Positions 1-9,715 of a stretch of 64,000 bases of DNA are shown here, one piece after another. The position numbers were made by a program, and so were the translations under genes. Source of the stretch: Azotobacter vinelandii CA. GTDB taxonomy: Bacteria > Pseudomonadota > Gammaproteobacteria > Pseudomonadales > Pseudomonadaceae. The notes beneath the pieces were generated by a model. That model worked only from the letters and a program-made list of their open reading frames with translations. It was not told the origin of the DNA and did not search any database. Where the stretch lies: NCBI RefSeq assembly GCF_000380335.1, contig NC_021149.1, forward strand, positions 1,798,001 through 1,862,000, read 5' to 3'. Positions within the stretch are counted from its first letter, which is position 1, and every line of letters starts with the position of its first letter.

Positions 1-580
1 GACAGGTGTTCCAGCAAGCCGCATGCCATGGGCTAAACGATTGATTTTAAATAACTAAGTCTATTTTTCTGTACGCTTCGCTACATAGCGGGATGGCGTC
101 TGTGTGGGGTAGGGGACAAAGTTGCGGGGCTCCTGGGCGGCCGGGATGTGCCTGGCGCGGTTTCAGGTGCCGGACCGGGGGCTGGCCGGAAGGCGAACGG
201 GAGCATCGTTTCGATCGGTATATGTGTATCGCGCGAAGTCATATAAGGTTTATGTATCCGAAAGTTCGCTTCATTCATTTTCCTTTTCGAAACGGATGGC
301 ATTTCCCGATGTAGATGGGACAATTTTTGTAATAGCTGGACTTTGACATTTCCCAAGTGCGGTTGCAGTATCGCCTTGGATTTTCCGGCTCGGACAGTTC
401 ATGTCGGCTTTCCGGATTTTTGCTTCAATTTTATTGCCTTTTGCTGAAATTAGACGGCAAGTTCGGCTTTTCCGAAAGTTTCGGGCCGAAGGTGTTTGAT
501 TTTTCGATGTCCGGCCTTATATGTAACTAGCGCACGCCTTGCGGCATGCGATCCTTCATCGGCAACCAGTAGAGAAAACC
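1..580. other. Intergenic region, no supported gene
   Basis: No reading frame here has a convincing ribosome-binding site or a recognisable product. The stretch from about 220 to 520 is clearly more AT-rich than the genes that follow and is probably the upstream region of the DUF2076 gene. I see no clear operator or terminator in it. Confidence 0.5.
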
Positions 581-1339
581 ATGCAGTCTGAAGAGAAGAA
601 TCTGATCGATGGCCTGTTTTCCCGCCTCCGCGATGTCGAAGGCCAGTCCACGCCTCGCGATCCGCAGGCCGAGAGCGTGATCAGGGAGCACATCGCCCGT
701 CAGCCGGCTGCTCCCTACTACATGGCCCAGGCGATCATCGTGCAGGAAAACGCCATCCAGCAGCTCGACGGCCGCGTCAAGGAGCTCGAGGCCCAGATTG
801 AACAACTGAAGCAGCAGCAGGCCCAGAACGACAGCCGCCAGCAGAGCAGCGGCGGTTTTCTGGCCGGCCTGTTCGGCGGTGGCCGCAGCGAACCGAAGCC
901 CCAGCAGCCCGTCGCCCGCCCGCAACAGCCGGTGGCCCGCCCGGCCGCTTCTTCGGGCTGGAGCGAGCCCGGCTACGGCAATCAGGGCGGCTTCGGCCAG
1001 CAGCCCGGCCAGCAGCCCGGCTTCCAGCGTGGCGGCGCCTATGCTCCCCAGGCGGGGGGCGGTTTCCTCTCCGGCGCCCTGCAGACCGCGGCCGGCGTGG
1101 CCGGCGGCATGGTGCTGGGCAATGTGCTGATGGATCTGTTCAACGGTGACGAGGGGCACGCGGCGGCTGCCGAAACCGCGGCGGCCGCGCCGGAGCCGGC
1201 TCCGCAGGTCGCCGAAGAAAGCCATGCGCCGCAGGAAGACTACTTCGCCGATAGCGGCGATAGCGGCGGCGACTACTTTGCCGACAGTGGCGATGCCGGT
1301 GGCGACTTCTTCGGCGGCGACGACGAAGACTTCGTCTGA
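581..1339 (+). CDS. DUF2076 domain-containing protein
   Basis: The product is 252 residues and matches the DUF2076 family, whose function is unknown although some members are labelled periplasmic ligand-binding sensors. The N-terminal ~90 residues are a conserved helical, Gln-rich segment beginning MQSEEKNLIDGLFSRL. A Gln/Pro/Gly-rich linker follows, then a Gly-rich hydrophobic stretch near residues 165-190 with FLSGALQTAAGVAGG, and an acidic tail of DYFADSGD-like repeats. The start at 581 was preferred to the upstream in-frame ATG at 539 because family homology begins at MQSEE. It stands alone on the plus strand and is convergent with the yjdM-like gene. Family confidence is high; role unknown. 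Confidence 0.85.
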   Translation: MQSEEKNLIDGLFSRLRDVEGQSTPRDPQAESVIREHIARQPAAPYYMAQAIIVQENAIQQLDGRVKELEAQIEQLKQQQAQNDSRQQSSGGFLAGLFGGGRSEPKPQQPVARPQQPVARPAASSGWSEPGYGNQGGFGQQPGQQPGFQRGGAYAPQAGGGFLSGALQTAAGVAGGMVLGNVLMDLFNGDEGHAAAAETAAAAPEPAPQVAEESHAPQEDYFADSGDSGGDYFADSGDAGGDFFGGDDEDFV

Positions 1340-1427
1340 TCCGATCCGCAGACGCGGAGCCGTCCCGGACGGCTCCGCGGAATGCCGCGGGGCGCTTCGC
1401 ATGCGAGGCGCCCCTGGCTTCAGGACA

Positions 1428-1772
1428 TCAGACTTTCTTCACGAACTCCGACTTCAGCTTCATCGCGCCGATCCCGTCGATCTTGCAATCGATGTCGTGG
1501 TCGCCGTCGCACAGACGGATATTCTTCACCTTGGTGCCGACCTTCACCACCAGGGACGAGCCCTTGACCTTCAGATCCTTGATCACGCTGATGGTGTCGC
1601 CGTCCTGCAGGACGTTGCCGACCGAGTCCTTGATCACCCTGCCGCCTTCTTCCGCCGTTTCGGCCGCCCCGCCGGCGGACCATTCGTGGGCGCATTCCGG
1701 GCAGACCAGTTGGGTGCCGTCCTCGTAGGTGTATTCGGAAGCGCATTTGGGGCAGGGAGGCAGGGAGCTCAT
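1428..1772 (-). CDS. yjdM: PhnA/YjdM-type zinc-ribbon protein
   Basis: This 114-residue protein has the two-part PhnA-like structure. The N-terminal zinc ribbon has Cys pairs CPKC and CPEC at about residues 7-27. The C-terminal PhnA domain carries the [12 protein letters not shown] and [19 protein letters not shown] signatures. It is the family once annotated 'alkylphosphonate utilization protein PhnA', but no phn genes are nearby and the family's role is not established. The start at 1772 is preceded by GAGGA at a suitable distance on the minus strand. Length and motifs are complete. Confidence 0.93.
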   Translation of the reverse strand: MSSLPPCPKCASEYTYEDGTQLVCPECAHEWSAGGAAETAEEGGRVIKDSVGNVLQDGDTISVIKDLKVKGSSLVVKVGTKVKNIRLCDGDHDIDCKIDGIGAMKLKSEFVKKV

Positions 1773-1906
1773 GGGGTGTCCTCGGGTACGGCACAATGAA
1801 TGGGGCGGGGATTGTATAGCTTTTGGCCGGCCCCGACAGCGGGCGGGCCGTGCCGATGGCCGCAGGTCCGGCGGCCGGAGGCTCCGCTCCTCGTTGCGCG
1901 GTCCCT

Positions 1907-2263
1907 CTACCTTCTGGGCATTATCCGGTGGTGGGACCAGGGTTCGTGCCGGGCGTTTTCCTTGAGGTTCCGGTCGGCGAAGCGGTACCAGCCTTCCTTG
2001 AAGTGTGTCCACCAGCCATGGTCGAGGTCGCTGCCGTGCCTGCGCACGATCTCTTCCAACTGCTCGAGGTCCAGGTGCGAGGCGTCGTAGGCGATATCCA
2101 GGCGACCGCTGGCCTTGTCGAGGTCGACCCTGTCCACCCCCACCAGGTGGTCGATTTCCTGCGCGATGGCGTCGGCTCTGGCCGCATCCAGCGCTTCGAG
2201 CTTCAGGTGGCGTTTCACCAGGTAGGCCTCGCGAACTCCCGGCCGGTGATCCATATCGGACAT
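1907..2263 (-). CDS. Conserved hypothetical protein, metal-associated-domain-like
   Basis: This 118-residue protein begins [20 protein letters not shown] and has an alternating beta/alpha pattern ([15 protein letters not shown]...[19 protein letters not shown]) reminiscent of heavy-metal-associated ferredoxin-like folds. The usual CxxC metal site is absent. Similar proteins in pseudomonads are labelled cation transporter-like or hypothetical. GGGAGA lies just upstream of the start at 2263. It is a single gene, with no operon partner on its strand within about 130 bp. No function is assigned. Confidence 0.7.
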   Translation of the reverse strand: MSDMDHRPGVREAYLVKRHLKLEALDAARADAIAQEIDHLVGVDRVDLDKASGRLDIAYDASHLDLEQLEEIVRRHGSDLDHGWWTHFKEGWYRFADRNLKENARHEPWSHHRIMPRR

Positions 2264-2545
2264 GATCGTTCTCCCGCGTTCGAGTCACATGTTGTCGTGG
2301 CGGTGCCTGCGCCGGAAAATACCGCTGGCTCACCACAACTATAGATAGATCGCCGGGAATACGGCCGACTGGCGGCGGCATGCCGGCGGCGACCTGTGCT
2401 ATACCCTGTCAGGATCGGATGAGGCGTACAGGACGCGACTCCCGCCCGCGCTAGCCGCGGCGCCGGGCGGAACATCCGGGCCGCAACCGGCCGCGCCGGG
2501 GCAGCGGATGCCGGCAGACGGCCCGCAGACAGCGAGGTTTCGAGC

Positions 2546-2806
2546 ATGTCCCTGATGCAATGCACCTACCGCGATCACACCATTGCCGCCGACGTCCTGC
2601 AGCATGAGGGCGGCCCCATGCCCTGGGCTGGCGGCTGCCGCATCACCACACCGGAAGGCCGCACCACCCGGCGTTTGCCCCTGCCGGTCGGATACGCCCT
2701 CATGGCCGAACTGGAGCAGGCCCAGCACGCCTCCATCGCCCACGGCAAGTGGCTGGTCGATCAGTGCCTCGACCACGGCAAATCGCTCTTTTCCGAAGCG
2801 GCCTGA
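2546..2806 (+). CDS. Conserved hypothetical protein (86 aa)
   Basis: This small soluble protein has no signal peptide or membrane segment. It contains a central beta-rich part (GGCRITTPEGRTTRRLPLPVG) and a helical C-terminal half ending SLFSEAA. It looks like the short conserved hypotheticals of Pseudomonas, but I cannot name a domain. The ATG at 2546 follows a GAGG-like sequence at about 2533-2536. Codon use is GC-rich and normal for the neighbourhood, which supports real coding. Function unknown. Confidence 0.6.
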   Translation: MSLMQCTYRDHTIAADVLQHEGGPMPWAGGCRITTPEGRTTRRLPLPVGYALMAELEQAQHASIAHGKWLVDQCLDHGKSLFSEAA

Positions 2807-3511
2807 ACGGCCGGCCTTCCCGGTCCCGGCGGGTGGCAAAGCCGCGAGACGCTTTCCACCCTCGACCCCGGCGCCCGCCGGACTGTCCTGCGCTGTGATG
2901 CCTCCTGGCCGCAAATATCAAGGATTAGGCTGCAAGCGTTATTGTCCCGGTCTTGTCCGCCGGCCACTCTAATACCGTTCCGCCAGGATGACGTTTTGCA
3001 TGCGGCGGGCAGCGATTGGCGATGAGTTATAACAATCATTCGGAAAAGACTCATGCAAGCACGAAAAACAATCCCCTTCCCGGAAATGTCTTCGGCGGCC
3101 GCAGGTCAAGGCGGTGACCCGCGCAGTCGTAAGCATGCCGTTCCGGGCATCAGGCTTCCGAGCGGAGCGTTCGAGCCTTTCAGCGGTTCTTCTTCCCACC
3201 CGGGCCGGTGCCCCTGCCGAATTCCCATCGATCCTTCTTGACCCGGTTGTCCAGCGGGACGGTGGGCACTCTCCCGGCGTCGTGAGCCTGCGCGGCCGGA
3301 GCCGCTAGCGGCAGGCCGCCTGCGCGTACGTCGCTAGCCGTCCCGCGGGTACCGAACCGAGACCGGAACACGCCCGATCCAGCCGAACGGGGCGTGACGG
3401 GTGGCCATTGCCTGCGCGATTCCAGACGTGGCGGCCGGTCATGGCTGAGCGGTGGCGACGAAGCCCTCCGCGCCCGCGATAAGAACAACAAGACAGAAGG
3501 ACCACGATGCG
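2807..3511. other. Intergenic region upstream of OprD porin
   Basis: About 700 bp without a convincing gene. Overlapping frames at 3053-3308 (plus) and 2969-3491 (minus) lack recognisable products. The region presumably carries the porin promoter; no specific operator was recognised. Confidence 0.45.
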
Positions 3512-4774
3512 ATGTTCAAGACCTCTCACCTCGGAGGCATGGCCTTTTCCCTGTCCGTCCTGGCGTTGGCCGGCGGCATGCCCTCGCCGGCCCAGGCCGA
3601 TTTCTTCGCCGACAGCAAGGCCAGCCTGTTGATACGCAACTACTACTACAACCGCGATTTCCGCCAGGAGGGTGGCAGCAGCACGGGACAGTCGCATGCC
3701 GACGAGTGGGCCCAGGGGTTCATCCTGAACTATGAATCCGGTTTCACCGAGGGAGCGCTGGGATTCGGCATCGACGCCGTCGGCATGTGGGGCATCCGTC
3801 TCGACTCCAGTCCCGGTCGGGCCGGCACCGGCCTGCTGCCGGTGCACAACGACGGCGATGTGCCCAACGACTACGGCAAGATGGGCGCCGCGCTCAAGCT
3901 GCGCTACTCCAAGAGTCTGCTGCGCTACGGCACCCTGTTTCCCAGGATGCCGACGGTCATGCCCAACGAGACGCGCCTGTTTCCCACCTATTTCCGTGGC
4001 GCCAGCCTGGTTTCCCAGGAAATCGATGGCCTGACCCTGAATGTCGGGCGCCTGACCCACCTCATCGAGCGCAATTCCAGCGCCAGCGAGGACATCACCA
4101 TGGTCAACAAGGGCATGGAGGGTCTGGACCCGACCGATCAATTCGACTTCGCCGGGATCAAGTACAAGTGGAGCGACAACCTGACCACCGCCTACGACTA
4201 CGCCAACCTGGACAACAACTATCACCAGCACTTCTTCACCCTGAACCACCGGTTGCCCATCGACGGCCTGCGCTCCCTGGCGACGGACCTGCGTTTCGCG
4301 CGCTCCTCCGACGACGGCGATAGCAACGTGGACAACAAGGCGATCAACGCCATGTTCGTCTACAAGCAGGCGGCCCACAGCTTCGGCCTGGGCTATCAGA
4401 AGATGATCGGCGACACCGGTTTCGCCTACATCGCCGGCACCGACCCCTATCTGGTCAACTTCGCCCAGGTGAACGACTTCGCCAACCCGGGCGAGAAGTC
4501 CTGGCAACTGCGCTACACCTACGACTTCGCTACCCTGGGCATACCCGGGCTGACCTTCATGACCCGCTACCTCAGCGGCCGTGATATTCGCCGGGTCGAC
4601 GGCAGCAAGGGGGAGGAGTGGGAGCGCGATATCTATGTCGATTACGTATTTCAGAGCGGTCTTCTCAAGAACCTCAGCCTGCAATGGCGCAACGCCGTGT
4701 TGCGCAACGACGGCAGCGGCAACGATCTCGACGAGAACCGCCTGATCGTCACCTATACCATGCCCTTGCTCTAA
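3512..4774 (+). CDS. OprD-family outer-membrane porin
   Basis: This 420-residue protein has a classical signal peptide ending near AQADFFADS. The mature part has the OprD pattern: FFADSKASLLIRNYYYNRDF at the start, many amphipathic beta strands, LRYTYDFATLGIPGLTFMTRYLSG near residue 345, and a C-terminal strand ending in a hydrophobic residue (YTMPLL). OprD porins pass small organic acids, basic amino acids or aromatics across the outer membrane. The start at 3512 was chosen over 3452 because the signal peptide begins at MFKTSHL. A MaoC-like gene follows 38 bp later and may be co-transcribed. The substrate cannot be deduced. Confidence 0.92.
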   Translation: MFKTSHLGGMAFSLSVLALAGGMPSPAQADFFADSKASLLIRNYYYNRDFRQEGGSSTGQSHADEWAQGFILNYESGFTEGALGFGIDAVGMWGIRLDSSPGRAGTGLLPVHNDGDVPNDYGKMGAALKLRYSKSLLRYGTLFPRMPTVMPNETRLFPTYFRGASLVSQEIDGLTLNVGRLTHLIERNSSASEDITMVNKGMEGLDPTDQFDFAGIKYKWSDNLTTAYDYANLDNNYHQHFFTLNHRLPIDGLRSLATDLRFARSSDDGDSNVDNKAINAMFVYKQAAHSFGLGYQKMIGDTGFAYIAGTDPYLVNFAQVNDFANPGEKSWQLRYTYDFATLGIPGLTFMTRYLSGRDIRRVDGSKGEEWERDIYVDYVFQSGLLKNLSLQWRNAVLRNDGSGNDLDENRLIVTYTMPLL

Positions 4775-4812
4775 CGGGAGAAGCGACCGAAATGGGAAAA
4801 GAGGAATGCACC

Positions 4813-5277
4813 ATGAACGCTGTCCGGCGAGAGATGAATCTTTATCTGGACGATCTGGCCGTGGGCGCACGCTTTCGCAGTAGCGAATTCGTGCTGGACG
4901 AAGAGGCTCTCAAAGCCTTCGCCGCGCAATTCGACCCGCAGCCTTTTCATCTGGACGACGAGGCGGCCAGGCAGACCCTGTTCGGCGGACTGGCGGCCAG
5001 CGGTTGGCATACCGCGGCCATCACCATGCGTCTGCTGGTCACCAGCGGCATGCCCCTGGCCGACGGACTGATCGGCGCCGGCGGCGAGATCGACTGGCCC
5101 AGGCCGACCCGGGCGGGGGACACCCTGCACGTGGAGAGCTGCATCCAGGCGATCACGCCGTCGCGCTCCAAGCCGGATCGCGGCATCGTCGCTCTGGAAA
5201 GCCTGACGCTGAACCAGCGTGGCGAGGTGGTGCAACGCTTGCTGGCCAAGCTGGTCGTGTTCCGGCGGCCACTGTAG
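4813..5277 (+). CDS. MaoC-like hotdog-fold dehydratase
   Basis: The 154-residue product is a single-hotdog MaoC-like protein with the typical order: LYLDDLAVGARFRS, FAAQFDPQPFHLDDEAA (catalytic Asp/His region), a GGLAASGWHTAA helix and GGEIDWPRPTRAGDTL. MaoC-type proteins hydrate enoyl-CoA or related thioesters. The start at 4813 follows GAGGA with 7-8 bp spacing; an upstream in-frame ATG at 4792 is less well placed. It lies 38 bp after the porin stop, suggesting uptake and catabolism of an acid, which is inference. Confidence 0.88.
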   Translation: MNAVRREMNLYLDDLAVGARFRSSEFVLDEEALKAFAAQFDPQPFHLDDEAARQTLFGGLAASGWHTAAITMRLLVTSGMPLADGLIGAGGEIDWPRPTRAGDTLHVESCIQAITPSRSKPDRGIVALESLTLNQRGEVVQRLLAKLVVFRRPL

Positions 5278-5326
5278 AGGCTGTGCCGGCAGGCGAGGGC
5301 GGGCGTCCCGCCTGCCTGGCGTTCCA

Positions 5327-5602
5327 TCAGCGCTGCTTGGCCATCTCGATATGCTGGTCGAGGTTCTCGTCCAGCATCTTGCCGAACTGCTCTCTGTACC
5401 AGTCGAAGGCCTTCTCCTTGTCGACCGACAGGTCGCCGGAGCGGCACGCGGCCTCGTGGGCGCTGAAGCGGGCCGCGGCGTAGCGGATGGCAGCGCTGAT
5501 CTGCCCCAGATCCTTCTGTTCCTCTTCGAGCAGGCGGTTGGCGACGGCGATGAACTCATCGGCCATGTCGAAGATTTCCATGTTTACGGGGTTGTTGGAC
5601 AT
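5327..5602 (-). CDS. DUF3144 domain-containing protein, copy 1
   Basis: The product is a 91-residue helical cytoplasmic protein of the DUF3144 family. Signature stretches are IFDMADEFIAVANRLL, ISAAIRYAAARFSAHEA and FDWYREQFGKMLDENLDQHI. Function unknown. A second divergent DUF3144 gene lies at 62977-63285, sharing FDxADEFIxxANRLxxEE, the ALRYAAAR-type core and FxxMLDEN. The minus-strand start at 5602 has AGGAG just upstream. It is convergent with the MaoC gene. Confidence 0.9.
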   Translation of the reverse strand: MSNNPVNMEIFDMADEFIAVANRLLEEEQKDLGQISAAIRYAAARFSAHEAACRSGDLSVDKEKAFDWYREQFGKMLDENLDQHIEMAKQR

Positions 5603-5777
5603 GTTCGGCTCCTGTTGGCATTGAAAGGGAGTGTTTTCGTTGTACGTGGCACGCAAGTAAACAACGCCTGCCACGGCGCCGGAGCAGGGAGGACCGAGGG
5701 CTGCCCGGCGGTCCGGCGAAGTTTTCGCGGGTTCGCGTTGTCCATTACAGCACAGCGACCCAGCAAGGGAGAGTCGT

Positions 5778-6023
5778 ATGGCCCGCAAGCATTTTGCCAA
5801 GTTCGATGCCATTTCCTCGGCTGTTCCCGTCGACGACGTCTTCGAGGCCGTCATCGCCGTCAAGCGCCGGGGTGTGGACGAAAACGCCCGCGTACATAAG
5901 GTGGCCAACGGCCAGCGCTACGACCTGGCCTCCGAAGCCGACGCGGCGGCCGAGGCCGCCTTGAGCAAGGTGGTCGAGGTCCGCGACGACGGCGAACTGC
6001 TCTGGGAACCCCATGCGCTGTGA
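5778..6023 (+). CDS. Conserved hypothetical protein (81 aa)
   Basis: The 81-residue protein starts MARKHFAKFDAISSAVPVDD and is mixed alpha/beta with a basic N-terminus and an acidic C-terminal half. No membrane segment or cysteine motif is present. AAGGGAGAG lies directly before the start. It is divergent from the DUF3144 gene and convergent with the YebC gene. Similar small proteins occur in pseudomonads but I cannot name a function. Confidence 0.62.
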   Translation: MARKHFAKFDAISSAVPVDDVFEAVIAVKRRGVDENARVHKVANGQRYDLASEADAAAEAALSKVVEVRDDGELLWEPHAL

Positions 6024-6071
6024 CGGGGCGCTCCGGCGGCAGGGCCGGCGTCGCGCCTGCGCGGCCGAGTG

Positions 6072-6770
6072 TCAGACGCTCAGTCCGACGTAGACGTTCT
6101 GCACGTCGTCATGGTTGTCGAGGGCTTCGAGGAAGGCCTCGACCTCCTCGAGTTCGCTGCCCGACAGGCTCACCGGGTTCTTCGCCTTGTAGCCGAGGTT
6201 GGCCGACTGCACGGTGAAGCCGAACTCCGGCAGCGCCTTGCACACCGCGTCCAGGTCGGTCGGATCGGTGTAGAACAGGGTGGCGCCTTCCTCGGCTGGC
6301 TCGAAGTCCTGGGCGCCGGCCTCGATGGCGGCCAGTTCCGGATCGGCGCCGTTCTCGGCGGCGGCCTCGATCATGCCCAGGTGGTCGAAGTCCCAGCTCA
6401 CCGAGCCGGAAGTGCCGAGTTGGCCCTTGCGGAACAGCACGCGGATTTCCGCCACGGTGCGATTGATGTTGTCGGTCAGGCACTCGACGATCACCGGCAC
6501 GCGGTGCGGGGCGAAGCCCTCGTAGAGCGTGCGCTCGTAGTTGACCACCTCGCCGGAGAGTCCCGCGCCTTTCTTGATGGCGCGCTCCAGGGTGTCCTTG
6601 GGCATCGAGGCCTTCTTCGCCTGATACACCGCCAGGCGCAGCTTGGGGTTCATGTCCGGGTCCGCACCGTTGCGTGCGGCAATCATGATTTCCTTGACCA
6701 GCTTGCCGAAGATCTTGCCCTTGGCATTGGCGGCAATTTCCTTGGGTCTGGCTTTCCACTGGGCGCCCAT
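6072..6770 (-). CDS. YebC/PmpR-family DNA-binding regulator or ribosome rescue factor
   Basis: The 232-residue product has the complete YebC/TACO1 structure: [14 protein letters not shown]-like N-terminus (here [18 protein letters not shown]), then [19 protein letters not shown], the [17 protein letters not shown] segment, and the SWDFDHLG-type second domain. Family members are known as transcription regulators (PmpR, which represses quorum sensing in Pseudomonas) and, more recently, as factors relieving ribosome stalling at prolines. The sequence resembles the YeeN-type paralogue rather than the ruvC-linked YebC, since no ruv genes adjoin. It stands alone. Confidence 0.9.
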   Translation of the reverse strand: MGAQWKARPKEIAANAKGKIFGKLVKEIMIAARNGADPDMNPKLRLAVYQAKKASMPKDTLERAIKKGAGLSGEVVNYERTLYEGFAPHRVPVIVECLTDNINRTVAEIRVLFRKGQLGTSGSVSWDFDHLGMIEAAAENGADPELAAIEAGAQDFEPAEEGATLFYTDPTDLDAVCKALPEFGFTVQSANLGYKAKNPVSLSGSELEEVEAFLEALDNHDDVQNVYVGLSV

Positions 6771-6921
6771 ATCGGTTCTCTCGCTGCAACGATCGGCTCC
6801 CGGCCGGTCCGGGAACGAAAGGGGGCGATTCTAGCGCTTCGCGGGCGGGCAGGGCAGCACCGGGAATGAAACCGCCGGCGGCAATGACGGCGCCCGCGAG
6901 CGACTGCCGGGCGCGCGGGAC

Positions 6922-7323
6922 TCAGTGCAGCAGCTCGGGCGGCACGTTACCGCCGTTTTCCGCCAGCTTCTGCAGTACGGCCTTGTGCAGCCAGGTGTTC
7001 ATCTGCGCCGAGTCGCCCATCTTCTCCGGCGGACAGCCCAGCTCGCCGGCCAGTTCCTTGCGCGCCTGCGGGCTGCTGTCCAGATCGAGCAGCTTGAGCA
7101 GGTCGACGATGGAGGTCTTCCAGTTGAGCTTTTCCGGGTGTCTAGCCGCCAGGTCTTCCAGTTTGCCCACCACGTCCACCGGTCCGCCGCCCGTCGTCGT
7201 GGAGGCGGTCGGTGTGGGACCGGCCGGTGTGGGCGTCGGCGGTGGTGCACTGGTCGGAGCTTCCGCCGCCCGCGCTTTCGAGCCGAACCCGAGCGAATTG
7301 AGAATATTGCTGAACAGGCCCAT
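6922..7323 (-). CDS. DUF3597 domain-containing protein
   Basis: The product is 133 residues. It begins MGLFSNILNSLGFG, typical of DUF3597, followed by an Ala/Pro/Thr-rich linker (about residues 20-48). The conserved C-terminal domain has LNWKTSIVDLLKLLDLDSS and MNTWLHKAVLQKLAENGG. The C-terminal part resembles a compact helical domain found in phage and cell-wall-associated proteins; function is unproven. The start at 7323 follows a GGAGGGAC sequence on the minus strand. The gene stands alone between the YebC gene and a frameshifted DUF1176 gene. Confidence 0.85.
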   Translation of the reverse strand: MGLFSNILNSLGFGSKARAAEAPTSAPPPTPTPAGPTPTASTTTGGGPVDVVGKLEDLAARHPEKLNWKTSIVDLLKLLDLDSSPQARKELAGELGCPPEKMGDSAQMNTWLHKAVLQKLAENGGNVPPELLH

Positions 7324-7563
7324 GGGGGTCCCTCCATTTTCCGGTTGTGGCGGAGTGGAGCATAGATCAGGGAGGCGTCGTCATCCGGGCGGTAGTTGCC
7401 GGGGAAATACTGGCAATTTGCCGAAAAATGACGGTATCGGGTACGCGGTGCGGGGCGCCGTGCTGCTGTCGGCGGCCGGCGGCGCCCGCCGGTCGCGCTT
7501 GTGGCATCCCGGTTCGGCGCGCAAGATGCGCGTCAAGATCGCCCCATGCAGAACGGAGTTCCC

Positions 7564-8602
7564 ATGTCGCGCCTGTTGCCCGTGACTCTTCTCCTGCTCG
7601 GAGGCGCCGCCCAGGCGGCGCCGGAGCCGGTTCCCCTGTATCGCGAAATCAAGGACTGGGTGGTGGCTTGCGACAACCTGCGCAGTTGCCAGGCCATCAG
7701 CGCCGCAGCCTTCGGCTTCAGCCCCCTGCGGCTGGTGATCGGCCGCGATGCCGGCCCCCGGGCGCAGCCGTGGGTGCGTCTGACCTACAGCGGGCAGCCC
7801 GGGCATTTCACGTTGTCGACCGACGACCGGCCGCTGCCGGATGCGCTGGCGAGCCTCCTGCGGACCGGGGCGGGCGAAGGAGAGCCGATCCTGCACGGCG
7901 AGGGCGATATGGCGCGCGCTGCTGGCCGAGTGGCGCGATGGCGAGATCCTGCGCCTGGACGCGGAGGGCGAGGAGGCCGAGCTTTCCCTCGCCGGCCTTT
8001 CCGCGGCGCTGCTGTTGATGGATTCGGTGCAGGGGCGCCTGGACACCCGCGGCGCACTGTACCGACTGGGCGAGCGCGACGATCGCGAGGTGCCGGAAGC
8101 GCCGCCGCTGCCCCTGCTGCGGCCTTTCCCCGGTGTCACGCCGCTGACCGACGCCGAGCGTCAGGGCATCCCCCTGGCGGTGATGGAGGCCACGCGCAGC
8201 GAATGGCTGGAGGCCGACCCGGAGAGCCTGGAGCCCGAAGCCGAGGCCCATGCCCTCAACGGCCAGGAGGCGCTGGTGCTGATCCAGACGTCCTGTGCGG
8301 CCTATAACTGCAGTTTCGCCCTCTACCGGGTCGCCCGCCAGGCGCCTTATCCGCGCCAGCCGTTGCGTATCGAGCCCTTGCCGTTCGGCGGCGAGGGACT
8401 TGGCGGCTGGGTCAACTACGACGAAGGGAGCGGAGAGCTGGGGTATTTCATGAAGGGCAGGGGTGTCGGCGATTGCGGCGATGCGGGCAGTTGGCTGTTC
8501 GACGGCGAGCGCTTCCAACTGCAGTCCGCGCGGATGATGCAGCGGTGCGCCGGCAGCCCACCCGATGACTGGCCGGAGCTGTGGCGCGCGGCCAGGCCGT
8601 AG
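7564..8602 (+). pseudogene. DUF1176 protein, frameshifted
   Basis: Two overlapping frames together make one DUF1176 protein. The first (7564 to about 7915) encodes a signal peptide (MSRLLPVTLLLLGGAAQAAP) and the N-terminal part with YREIKDWVVACDNLRSC. The second (about 7915 to 8602) continues with LLAEWRDGEILRLDAEG and runs to the family C-terminus with FMKGRGVGDCGDAGSW. The break lies in a GC-dinucleotide run at about 7909-7922; two missing bases would restore one frame. DUF1176 proteins are periplasmic with paired cysteines and unknown role. This could be a sequencing error or a real recent inactivation. Confidence 0.85.
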
Positions 8603-8783
8603 GAGAGGCGTTTCCGGCTTCGTTCACTGCGCCATCCGGCGAGGGCCGGGGGCCTCCGATCGAGGCTTTCCAGCGGTGGATAGCGGCGAGCCGGGGCGGA
8701 TGAAAGTGTTTCGCGAGGATTCGCGGCGCTGGCGCGACGCGCTACCATCCGCGGCCTTCCTCCCGCCGGGACGCACCTTCGTC

Positions 8784-9569
8784 ATGTCCTTTGCCTTCGA
8801 AATCGCCTTGGACCCTGTCACCCTCGTCGTCCTGGCGTGCGTGGCCTTCGTCGCCGGTTTCATCGACGCCATCGCCGGCGGGGGCGGCCTGATCACGGTA
8901 CCCGCGCTGCTGACCGCCGGCCTGCCGCCGCATCTGGTGCTGGGGACCAACAAGCTCTGCTCCACCTTCGGTGCGGCCATCGCCAGCCTGACCTTCATCC
9001 GGCGTGGCCTGTTCCATCCCCGGCAGTGGTATGGCGCACTCGCCGCCACCGCCCTTGGCGCACTCCTGGGCGCCGCCGTCGCCCATTACCTGCCGGCCAG
9101 GTGGCTGAACCAGTCGCTGCCGGTCATCGTCTTCGCCTGCGGGCTGTATCTGCTGTTCAGCCGTACTCCGGGCGGCATCCAGCGGCCCGATGCGCGGATC
9201 GCGAAGCTACGCCAGTGGCCGCAGGGTCTCGCCCTCGGCGCCTACGACGGTGTGGCGGGCCCTGGTACCGGCACCTTCTGGACGGTCAGCACCCTGCTGC
9301 TGTATCCGCTCGACCTGGTGCGCGCCAGCGGCGTGGCCCGCAGCATGAATTTTGTCAGCAACGCCGTGGCCTTGAGCGTCTTCATCGGCAGCGGCCAGGT
9401 GGCCTGGCTGCTCGGCCTGAGCATGGGCTGTGCGCTGATGACCGGCGCCTGGCTGGGCGCCCGTACCGCCATCGGCGGCGGGGCCCGCCTCATTCGTCCG
9501 CTGTTCATCGGCGTGGTGCTGGTCCTGACGGTGCGTCTGGCCTGGCAACACTGGTTCGGGCATGGCTGA
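8784..9569 (+). CDS. TauE/SafE-family sulfite/anion exporter (TSUP)
   Basis: The product is a 261-residue integral membrane protein with about eight hydrophobic segments. Family hallmarks are FVAGFIDAIAGGGGLITVPALL in the first repeat, LGTNKLCSTFGAAIASLTF, and ALGAYDGVAGPGTGTFW in the second repeat. TSUP transporters move sulfite, sulfoacetate or other anions across the inner membrane; the substrate is not evident here. The start at 8784 gives the expected N-terminus. It stands alone on the plus strand, followed about 150 bp later by the TIGR02449/zapA pair. Confidence 0.93.
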   Translation: MSFAFEIALDPVTLVVLACVAFVAGFIDAIAGGGGLITVPALLTAGLPPHLVLGTNKLCSTFGAAIASLTFIRRGLFHPRQWYGALAATALGALLGAAVAHYLPARWLNQSLPVIVFACGLYLLFSRTPGGIQRPDARIAKLRQWPQGLALGAYDGVAGPGTGTFWTVSTLLLYPLDLVRASGVARSMNFVSNAVALSVFIGSGQVAWLLGLSMGCALMTGAWLGARTAIGGGARLIRPLFIGVVLVLTVRLAWQHWFGHG

Positions 9570-9715
9570 ACAGCAAAGGCGCGGTTCGGCCATGCCGCGC
9601 CAGGGCGGCTGAATGCGCCGGGTCGCACGGCGAAAACGATCCGCTCGAAAACTTTTCCTTTTGCCTGTGTTCTCAGATAACCTTTTCCGCTTCTTCACGG
9701 ATTCAGATACTTACC

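Noticed and set aside
81-356. Overlapping open frames at the left edge
   Set aside because: Both strands open, Pro/Arg-rich products, no RBS; treated as chance.
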